Positions 1 to 5,219 of a stretch of DNA of 5,219 nt are shown piece after piece. Position 1 is the first letter of the stretch. Each line of letters opens with the position of its first letter. The stretch comes from JAAFHS01 sp043751715. Lineage in GTDB: Bacteria; Pseudomonadota; Alphaproteobacteria; Rhodobacterales; Rhodobacteraceae. Both the position numbers and the translations under genes were made by a program. Where the stretch lies: positions 1 through 5,219 of the forward strand of contig JAYUZO010000156.1 in the NCBI GenBank assembly GCA_043751715.1, in the 5' to 3' direction. The notes beneath the pieces were generated by a model that was not told where the DNA came from, searched no databases, and was given only the letters and a program-made list of their open reading frames with translations.

Positions 1-711
1 GGCTGGCGCGGGGTGTTCTGGACGTTTCTGGTGTTTGCCATGGTAACGGGCACGTGGATGATGTGGCGTCAGCCCGAAACGCTGACCCCTGCCAACCGAC
101 GACCGCTGCGGTTTGGCACGCTGATGCAAGGGGCAAAGGTGGTGCTGACCAACCGCATCGCGCTTGCGTCAATCGCGGCGCAGACCATGGTGTTCGGCGC
201 GCTGTTTGGCACGCTGTCATCGGTGCAGCCGCTGTTCGCCCAGACCTTTGGCCGCGAGGCCAGCTTTCCGGCATGGTTTGCGCTGATTGCACTGATGTCA
301 GCCGGGGCCAGCCTGACCAACGCGCTTTTGGTGCGCCGACTGGGCATGCTGCGGGTGATTGCTACCGTTTTTGCGGTGATGGTGCTGCTGTCAGCGATAA
401 TGGCCATCGCTACACTGACCGGGGCGCTGCCGCCGGGGGCCAATTTCATGCTGTTCTTTGTCTGGGTGTGCGGCGTATTCGCGATGGCGGGCATGACCGT
501 GGGCAACCTGAACGCACTGGCGATGGAGCCGATGGGCGCGATTGCGGGCCTTGCCGCCAGCGTTATTCTGGCCGTGCCAACCATTCTTGGCACGCTGATT
601 GCAGCGCCATTGGGTTTGGCCTTTGACGGCACGCCGGGGCCTTTGGCGATTGGTGTGACGGTCTGTGCAGGCTTGGCACTGGCCATCATGCCACTGCTAC
701 GCCAGCGTTAA
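1..711 (+). CDS. MFS transporter, Bcr/CflA-type drug/H+ antiporter (3' part only)
   Basis: This is the C-terminal 236 residues of a major facilitator superfamily transporter. The frame is open from base 1 (reading GWRGVFW...), so the true start lies upstream of the window and the GTG at 13 is not a start. Numbering from the first visible codon, hydrophobic helices lie near residues 5-22, 52-76, 89-111, 115-138, 148-168, 180-205 and 213-232. This fits TM6 to TM12 of a 12-helix protein. The family marks are a PETL motif just after the first helix (residues 25-28), a cytoplasmic loop before TM7, and GNLNALAMEPMG at 168-179, which resembles the conserved TM10-TM11 region of Bcr/CflA (DHA1) exporters. 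Family members sit in the inner membrane and export drugs or small metabolites in exchange for protons; the substrate cannot be read from this part. The gene converges on mfd with a 9-bp gap. The family call is confident; the substrate is unknown. Confidence 0.92.
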   Translation, partial: GWRGVFWTFLVFAMVTGTWMMWRQPETLTPANRRPLRFGTLMQGAKVVLTNRIALASIAAQTMVFGALFGTLSSVQPLFAQTFGREASFPAWFALIALMSAGASLTNALLVRRLGMLRVIATVFAVMVLLSAIMAIATLTGALPPGANFMLFFVWVCGVFAMAGMTVGNLNALAMEPMGAIAGLAASVILAVPTILGTLIAAPLGLAFDGTPGPLAIGVTVCAGLALAIMPLLRQR

Positions 712-720
712 GATCACACC

Positions 721-3700
721 CTAACCGTTTGGCCGCACGATCTTTTCGGCCAAAGCCCGCGCAATCGCATGTGCGCCCTTGATCCGGTCGGCCTCAGTCT
801 TCCAATCGCGTGTGAACACGATCTTGTTGCCGTTCACCCTTGCCGCACCTGCCTCGGCCTTGATCACATCCACCAGCCCCGCTGGGTTGCCATATTTGTC
901 GAGGTGGAACTGCACCGTCGCCCCGCGCGGGCCCGCATCCAGTTTGGCAATGCCTGCGCGTTTGCACATCGCCTTGATCCGCACCACCAGAAGAAGCGTA
1001 TTCACTTCCCTCGGCAGTGGCCCGAACCGGTCAATCATCTCGGCTGCGAACCCTTCAAGCTCCACCTTTGTCGTCAGGCTGGACAGGCGGCGATACAGGC
1101 CAAGGCGCAGGTCAAGGTCCACCACATATTCATCAGGAATCAGCACCGGCACACCCAAATTCAGCGTTGGCGCCCAGGCATCATCCACCGTGGCCAGCCC
1201 GGCAATTTCACCCGAGCGTATCTTGGCAATCGTTTCTTCCAGCATCTGCTGGTACAGCTCATATCCTACCTCTTTGATATGGCCCGATTGTTCCTCGCCC
1301 AGCAGATTGCCCGCGCCGCGCAGATCAAGGTCATGGCTGGCAAGATTGAAGCCCGCCCCAAGGTTATCAAGGCTGCCCAGCAGACGCAGGCGTTTGGTGG
1401 CTTGCGGTGTCAGCGGGCTGCGGGGTTTGGTGGTCAGGTAGCAATAGGCGCGGGTCTTGGCGCGGCCTACCCGGCCCCGGATCTGATACAGTTGCGACAG
1501 GCCAAACATATCGGCGCGGTGAATGATCATCGTGTTGGCGGTGGGGATATCAAGGCCGGATTCCACGATGGTGGTGGCCAGCAGCACGTCAAACTTGCCA
1601 TCGTAGAACTGGTTCATCCGCGCGTCCAGATCACCCGCCGCCATCTGGCCATGGGCAATCGTGTAACTCACCTCGGGCACATGGGTTTTCAGGAAATCCT
1701 CCACCTCGTGCAGATCAGAAATGCGCGGTACCACGTAAAATGACTGCCCCCCCCGGAAGCGTTCGCGCAGCAACGCTTCGCGGATGGTGACCGTGTCAAA
1801 CTCCGACACATAGGTGCGGATGGCCAGACGGTCCACCGGTGGGGTCGCGATGATCGACAGGTCACGCACGCCGGTCAGGGACAGTTGCAGCGTGCGCGGA
1901 ATGGGTGTGGCGGTCAGGGTCAGCACATGCACCTCTGAGCGCATTTCCTTGAGGCGTTCCTTGTGCTGCACGCCAAAGTGCTGTTCTTCATCAATCACGA
2001 TCAGGCCAAGGTCCTTGAACCGTATCCCCTTGGCCAGCAGCGCATGCGTACCCACGCAGATATCAACCGTGCCATCCGCCAGCCCTTCACGCGTGGCATT
2101 GGCATCCTTGGTGCCAACAAAGCGCGACAAGGGCTTGACGTTGATGGGAAATCCGCGAAAGCGTTCGGCAAAGCTGCGAAAGTGCTGGCGCGCAAGCAAG
2201 GTGGTCGGGCAGATCACCGCCACCTGTTTGCCGGACAGCGCCGCCACAAAGGCCGCGCGCATGGCAACCTCGGTTTTACCAAAGCCGACATCGCCCACGA
2301 TCAGGCGGTCCATCGGGCTGCCCTTTTCAAGGTCAGCGATCACATCGCCAATGGCCGACAGCTGATCGTCGGTTTCCTGATAGGGGAACCGCGCGGCAAA
2401 CGCCTCCCAAATCGAATGCGGGGCCTCAAACACCGGGGCGCTGCGCAAGGCACGTTCGGCGGCAATGCGCATGAGACGGTCGGCAATCTCTCGGATACGG
2501 TCCTTGAGTTTGGCCTTTTTCGCCTGCCAGGCACCCCCACCCAGACGGTCCAGCAAGCCCTCCTCATGGCCATAGCGCGACAGTAGTTCAATATTTTCAA
2601 CCGGCAGGTAAAGCTTTGCATTATCAGCATATTCCAGGGCCACGCAGGCATGGGGTGCACCCAGAGCTGTGATGGTTTCCAACCCCAGATAGCGGCCCAC
2701 GCCATGTTCGACATGCACCACCAGATCGCCCGGTGTCAGCGTATCCACCTCACGCAGAAAATTTTCGGCCTTGCGGCGTTTCTTGGGTTTGGCGACCAGC
2801 CGGTCACCCAGCACATCCTGTTCTGATATCACCGCAAGGCCGGGGGCCACAAACCCCGCCTCCAGCGCCCAGACCATCAGGAACAGGCCACCCTTGCCCT
2901 CCGGCACGCCGCGAAAATCGCGCACCACCTCGGCCCCGCGCGCACCTTGGTCGGCCAGCAACCCCTGCAGGCGTTCGCGCGCGCCGTCAGACCAGCTGGC
3001 AATCACAACCTGCCCTTCTTCACGCAACGCTTTCACATAGTCCGCCAAGGCCCCGAAAAGGCTGACTTGTTCCTGCTGACGTTCCGGCGCGAAACTGCGC
3101 CCGATACGGCCCTGCGCATCCAGAACCACCGGCCCCGGCGATTGCGGCAAGGGGGATAGCTGGATAAGGCGGTGCCCAGCCACGGCCGCTACCCATGCCG
3201 CATCATCCAGATACAACAGGCCCGGCTCTACGGGTTTATAGACCGTATCCAGCCGGCCGCGCGCCGTCATCGCCTCGCACCGCGCATCATAGCCATCGGC
3301 GATACTGTCCCACCGCGCCAGACGCGCAGGCGTGACCGCATCATCCAGCATCACCGCCGCGGCGGGCAGGTAATCGAAAATAGTCTCCAGCCGCGCGTGA
3401 AAGAATGGCAGCCAATGCTCCATCCCCTGATGTTTGCGGCCCGCCGAAACCGCCTCGTACAAGGGGTCATCCGCCCCGCCCACACCAAATTCCGCGCGAT
3501 AGTTCTGCCGGAACCGGGTGATCGCGGCAGGGTCCAGCAGCACCTCTGACATTGGTGCAAATTCGATCGCGCTCAGCTTTTCCACTGTGCGCTGCGTTTC
3601 CGCATCAAACCGCCGCGCGCCATCCAGCACATCGCCAAAGAAATCAAGCCGTACCGGGCCGCGCTGCCCCGGCGGCCACAGATCAATGATCCCGCCCCGA

Positions 3701-4167
3701 ATGGCATAATCGCCGGGTTCCGCCACGGTGGACACCGGCGAAAAACCCATGCGCGACAGGAACCCCTTCAGCGCATCGACATCCGTGCGGTCACCCACGC
3801 GCGCCGAAAACGCGGCATCGCGCAAGGTTTCACGCGCGGGAACCCGCTGCATGGCGGCCGAAAGCGTGGTCAGCAGCACGAAATTGCCGGGCACCGCCCC
3901 TTGGGCAAGGGCCGCCAGTGTGGCCATGCGGCGGGCGGAAATCGTGGGGTTCGGGGATGACCGGTCATAGGGCAGACAATCCCACGCGGGCAGATCAATG
4001 ATCACGGTTTGCGGCGCCATCACCGCGAGGGCCGCGCGCATGGCCGCCGCGCGCTTGTCATCGCGCGCCACGTGGATGACCGGCGCACCCTTGGCCAATT
4101 CGCGTGCGATCAGGCGGGCGTCAAAGCCTTCGGGGGCGCCGCCAAGGATGATGCGATCAGCGACCAT
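721..4167 (-). CDS. mfd: Transcription-repair coupling factor Mfd
   Basis: Mfd is an ATP-driven dsDNA translocase that pushes RNA polymerase stalled at DNA lesions off the template and recruits UvrA for nucleotide excision repair. The 1148-residue length from the ATG at 4167 matches E. coli Mfd. Motifs in order: a UvrB-homology module at about 141-177, with Arg157, Arg173 and Phe177 at the spacing of the E. coli UvrA-contact residues 165, 181 and 185; the RNA polymerase-interacting Tudor-like domain from about 477 (GDLVVHVEHGVGRYLGLE); Walker A GDVGFGKT at 625-632; the DEEQHFG box at 726-732; TATPIPRT at 752-759; motif V TTIVESGLDIP at 865-875; QIRGRVGR at 895-902; and a RecG-like TRG motif (LRGAGNLLGEEQSG) around 949-962. 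An autoinhibitory C-terminal domain follows. An in-frame GTG at 4212 would add 15 residues but overlaps the upstream gene by 40 bases and has no ribosome site. The ATG places RIILGGAPEGF near the N-terminus as in relatives. No Shine-Dalgarno precedes it, which suggests translational coupling. The gene is intact. Confidence 0.98.
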   Translation of the reverse strand: MVADRIILGGAPEGFDARLIARELAKGAPVIHVARDDKRAAAMRAALAVMAPQTVIIDLPAWDCLPYDRSSPNPTISARRMATLAALAQGAVPGNFVLLTTLSAAMQRVPARETLRDAAFSARVGDRTDVDALKGFLSRMGFSPVSTVAEPGDYAIRGGIIDLWPPGQRGPVRLDFFGDVLDGARRFDAETQRTVEKLSAIEFAPMSEVLLDPAAITRFRQNYRAEFGVGGADDPLYEAVSAGRKHQGMEHWLPFFHARLETIFDYLPAAAVMLDDAVTPARLARWDSIADGYDARCEAMTARGRLDTVYKPVEPGLLYLDDAAWVAAVAGHRLIQLSPLPQSPGPVVLDAQGRIGRSFAPERQQEQVSLFGALADYVKALREEGQVVIASWSDGARERLQGLLADQGARGAEVVRDFRGVPEGKGGLFLMVWALEAGFVAPGLAVISEQDVLGDRLVAKPKKRRKAENFLREVDTLTPGDLVVHVEHGVGRYLGLETITALGAPHACVALEYADNAKLYLPVENIELLSRYGHEEGLLDRLGGGAWQAKKAKLKDRIREIADRLMRIAAERALRSAPVFEAPHSIWEAFAARFPYQETDDQLSAIGDVIADLEKGSPMDRLIVGDVGFGKTEVAMRAAFVAALSGKQVAVICPTTLLARQHFRSFAERFRGFPINVKPLSRFVGTKDANATREGLADGTVDICVGTHALLAKGIRFKDLGLIVIDEEQHFGVQHKERLKEMRSEVHVLTLTATPIPRTLQLSLTGVRDLSIIATPPVDRLAIRTYVSEFDTVTIREALLRERFRGGQSFYVVPRISDLHEVEDFLKTHVPEVSYTIAHGQMAAGDLDARMNQFYDGKFDVLLATTIVESGLDIPTANTMIIHRADMFGLSQLYQIRGRVGRAKTRAYCYLTTKPRSPLTPQATKRLRLLGSLDNLGAGFNLASHDLDLRGAGNLLGEEQSGHIKEVGYELYQQMLEETIAKIRSGEIAGLATVDDAWAPTLNLGVPVLIPDEYVVDLDLRLGLYRRLSSLTTKVELEGFAAEMIDRFGPLPREVNTLLLVVRIKAMCKRAGIAKLDAGPRGATVQFHLDKYGNPAGLVDVIKAEAGAARVNGNKIVFTRDWKTEADRIKGAHAIARALAEKIVRPNG
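728..754. repeat. Perfect 8-bp inverted repeat at the convergent MFS/mfd junction
   Basis: TTTGGCCG at 728-735 and CGGCCAAA at 747-754 are exact reverse complements separated by 11 bases. The element lies inside the last codons of mfd, 17 bp past the MFS stop codon. It could form a hairpin in transcripts from either direction and could mark or protect the 3' end of the MFS mRNA. Neither side has the T-run of a standard intrinsic terminator, so a terminator role is inference only. Confidence 0.5.
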
Positions 4168-4172
4168 GAAAA

Positions 4173-4703
4173 TCAGAAGCCGGGAAAGGACAGCGTGTTC
4201 AGGTTCTGCCACATGCCGAACATTGACGTGGTCAGAATGGAAAACATGCCAATGACCTGCACAATCATCCGGCAGCGCGTGATCCGGCGCACCAGATTTG
4301 CACCACGGCTGTCTTCGGCCGATACGGCCAGCGCTGTGCGATAGGTGACAAAGCCAACCAGTGTCATCGGGGCGGCCATGAACAGCACAGCCTGGGCAAA
4401 TTCCAGATCATAAAAGAATGCCAGTATGGCCAGCGTCATCAACAGGAATGTGACGATGCCCACCAGCCACACCCCCGCCGTTCCCGCTATGTACAGCAGG
4501 CGGTTCACGTTGATATGCGCCAGCGTTTCCATATCCGTGCTTAGCGTGCCGCCGGTGCGCCGCGCACGGGTGACCATGTCAAACGGTACGCCCAGCACCC
4601 AGTGGCTGGTGGACGACCACAGCACGGCAAGGCCGATCCAATACCAGAGGTTCGAAAATGACCGCATGTCGATCACTTCGAAAAGGGTCTCATACCACTG
4701 CAA
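4173..4703 (-). CDS. Small four-helix membrane protein of unknown function, upstream of mfd
   Basis: This is a protein of about 176 residues with predicted membrane helices near residues 18-38, 70-98, 102-124 and 144-164. The helices are separated by a basic loop (VTRARRTGG, about 44-52) and a polar loop around 128-142. The N-terminus reads as a short amphipathic segment ending in IDMRSFSNLWYW. I recall similar Rhodobacteraceae proteins being auto-annotated as 'component of SufBCD complex'. Nothing here supports a role in Fe-S assembly: no cysteine motif is visible (a single Cys in the C-terminal third) and no suf genes are nearby. For the start I prefer the TTG at 4703, because an AGGGAG ribosome site ends 8 bases upstream and the product then begins (M)QWYETLFEVIDMRSF, as I remember for relatives. 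A GTG at 4709 (178 aa) is possible, but its ribosome site would be only 2 bases away. The stop lies 5 bp before the mfd ATG, so the two genes probably share an mRNA. The coding call is strong; the function is unknown. Confidence 0.88.
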   Translation of the reverse strand: MQWYETLFEVIDMRSFSNLWYWIGLAVLWSSTSHWVLGVPFDMVTRARRTGGTLSTDMETLAHINVNRLLYIAGTAGVWLVGIVTFLLMTLAILAFFYDLEFAQAVLFMAAPMTLVGFVTYRTALAVSAEDSRGANLVRRITRCRMIVQVIGMFSILTTSMFGMWQNLNTLSFPGF

Positions 4704-4711
4704 CAGCACCG

Positions 4712-4717
4712 CTCCCT
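4712..4717 (-). promoter_or_regulatory. Ribosome binding site deciding the start of the small membrane protein
   Basis: On the minus strand AGGGAG is followed by CGGTGCTG and then TTG. The 8-base spacing to the TTG at 4703 is near ideal. The GTG at 4709 lies only 2 bases after the motif, which is too close for normal initiation. This is the main reason for preferring the TTG start. Confidence 0.5.
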
Positions 4718-4754
4718 GTCTGGCCCAAGTCCGGCTCTGGTCCTATTCCAGTTC

Positions 4755-4782
4755 CCGATGTCTTGCCCCCGATGTTTTGCCC
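4755..4782. repeat. 14-bp tandem direct repeat upstream of hemB
   Basis: CCGATGTCTTGCCC (4755-4768) is followed immediately by CCGATGTTTTGCCC (4769-4782). The two units differ at one base. No third copy is seen on either side. The repeat lies about 100 bp upstream of the hemB start and about 50 bp upstream of the divergent membrane-protein start. It could be a paired regulator site or a slippage duplication; the sequence matches no operator that I recognise. Confidence 0.6.
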
Positions 4783-4807
4783 GCGCGCATCAGATGCACT
4801 TGCGGGC
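4779..4807. repeat. Nested inverted repeat (possible hairpin) in the divergent hemB region
   Basis: The outer arms GCCCGC (4779-4784) and GCGGGC (4802-4807) flank an inner palindrome GCAT-CAG-ATGC (4787-4797). The left arm overlaps the end of the second copy of the neighbouring tandem repeat. In GC-rich DNA six-base arms can occur by chance, so the functional case rests on the nesting and on the location between divergent genes. Confidence 0.35.
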
Positions 4808-4884
4808 GCGGCTCTTTCCATGGCAGGCAAGGGCAGGCTCTGCAAGCCCCCGTTTCGCCCGTTGTGCCATCTGAAAGACCCGCC

Positions 4885-5219
4885 ATGCGCCCGATTTCCG
4901 CCCCTGCCCCCGCTGCCCGTTTCCGCCGCATGCGCCGCACGCCTGCCTTGCGCGCCCTGACACAGGAAAACCGGCTGGACGTGGGTGATCTGATCTGGCC
5001 CCTGTTCGTGCGTGATGGTGTGGGCCTGCGTGAACCGATTGCATCGATGCCGGGGGTAGAACGCCTGTCAGTTGATCTGATCGTGGCAGCGGCAGAACAG
5101 GCGGCAAGCCTTGGCATTCCGGCCATCTGCCTGTTTCCCTATACCGACCCCGCGCTGAAAACCGCCGATTGCGCCGAGGCGTGGAACCCCGACAATCTGG
5201 CCAACCGAGCGATCCGCGC
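4885..5219 (+). CDS. hemB: 5-aminolevulinate dehydratase (porphobilinogen synthase), N-terminal part
   Basis: HemB condenses two 5-aminolevulinate molecules into porphobilinogen, the first common pyrrole of heme, chlorophyll and cobalamin synthesis, in the cytoplasm. Only the first 111 complete codons are present; the frame runs off the window end with two bases left over. A full protein would be about 330 residues. Recognisable family features are a basic N-terminal arm (RFRRMRRTPALRAL, 12-25), the first barrel strand DLIWPLFVRDG (about 35-45), MPGVERLSVD (55-64), and GIPAICLFPYTDP (77-89) followed by the AEAWNPDNLANRAIR helix region. The metal-binding and active-site lysine segments lie beyond the window, so metal type cannot be judged. 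The ATG at 4885 is chosen because HemB N-termini of this group start MRP-. A weak AAAGA lies 6 bases upstream. An in-frame GTG at 4864 would add seven residues but has no ribosome site. The gene is divergent from the membrane protein-mfd unit. Confidence 0.97.
   Translation, partial: MRPISAPAPAARFRRMRRTPALRALTQENRLDVGDLIWPLFVRDGVGLREPIASMPGVERLSVDLIVAAAEQAASLGIPAICLFPYTDPALKTADCAEAWNPDNLANRAIR

Larger units (their letters stand above)
4704..4884. other. Divergent intergenic region between the membrane protein and hemB
   Basis: This 181-bp region must hold the start signals of hemB and, in all likelihood, of the membrane protein-mfd unit. It contains the tandem repeat and the nested inverted repeat described separately. 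I looked on both strands for sigma-70-like -35/-10 pairs, FnrL-type TTGAT-N4-ATCAA sites and PpsR-type TGT-N12-ACA sites and found none convincing. No small coding gene is supported here. Confidence 0.6.

Noticed and set aside
69..689. A 206-codon open frame on the - strand, antisense to the MFS gene
   Set aside because: Composition is dominated by Ala, Ser, Pro and Thr, mirroring the hydrophobic codons of the transporter, and no family resemblance is seen.
712..760. Rho-independent terminator between the MFS gene and mfd
   Set aside because: The stem is good but no T-run follows it on either strand, so I list it as an inverted repeat and not as a terminator.
769..1743. A 324-codon open frame on the + strand, antisense to mfd
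   Set aside because: It is rich in His, Gln and Arg, has no recognisable domain and lies opposite a clearly real, conserved gene. It is what GC-rich codon bias produces on the complementary strand.
1814..2586. Overlapping + strand open frames opposite the mfd helicase region
   Set aside because: They are Arg/Ser-rich low-complexity translations that overlap each other in different frames and are opposite essential helicase motifs.
4822..4838. GGCAGGC occurring twice with 10-bp spacing upstream of hemB
   Set aside because: A 7-mer of this composition is expected to recur by chance in such GC-rich DNA, and nothing else supports a site.
4704..4884. FnrL, PpsR or sigma-70 promoter elements for hemB and the divergent unit
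   Set aside because: TTGCCC and TTGCGG hexamers are present, but no matching -10 lies at proper spacing, and no TTGAT-N4-ATCAA or TGT-N12-ACA pattern is found.
4658..5126. Open frames spanning the intergenic region and hemB in alternative frames on both strands
   Set aside because: They are Pro/Arg/Cys-rich with no domain and conflict with the hemB frame, which has clear family motifs.

Overview
The window looks like chromosomal DNA of an alphaproteobacterium, most likely of the Rhodobacterales (Rhodobacteraceae). The reasons are the GC-rich sequence and codon use, the style of the HemB N-terminus, an Mfd that starts with an alphaproteobacterial-type ...RIILGGAPEGFDARL sequence, and a small membrane protein of a type I associate with Rhodobacteraceae. 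The taxonomic call is inference from family resemblance and was not checked by a search. I see no mobile element, tRNA, rRNA, CRISPR array or integration scar, and base composition is even throughout.

Layout. (1) Positions 1-711, + strand: the C-terminal half of a Bcr/CflA-type MFS drug/H+ antiporter whose 5' end lies outside the window. (2) Positions 712-720: a 9-bp gap at a convergent gene junction. Just inside the neighbouring gene, at 728-754, is a perfect 8-bp inverted repeat. (3) Positions 721-4167, - strand: a complete mfd gene encoding the transcription-repair coupling factor, 1148 aa with all expected motifs. (4) Positions 4173-4703, - strand: a four-helix membrane protein of unknown function lying 5 bp upstream of mfd, so the two are almost certainly co-transcribed. 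(5) Positions 4704-4884: a divergent intergenic region with a near-perfect 14-bp tandem repeat and an overlapping hairpin, but no promoter that I can defend. (6) Positions 4885-5219, + strand: the first 111 codons of hemB (5-aminolevulinate dehydratase), cut by the window edge.

How the genes relate. The small membrane protein and mfd form a two-gene minus-strand unit, and hemB is divergent from it across a shared upstream region. The MFS gene is convergent with mfd and has no evident functional link to it. Mfd couples stalled RNA polymerase to UvrABC repair, and HemB makes porphobilinogen for tetrapyrroles. Most of the window is ordinary core genome, and I found no strong evidence of a new biological system. 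The points most worth a second look are the uncharacterised membrane protein translationally coupled to mfd and the repeat/hairpin cluster in the divergent hemB region.
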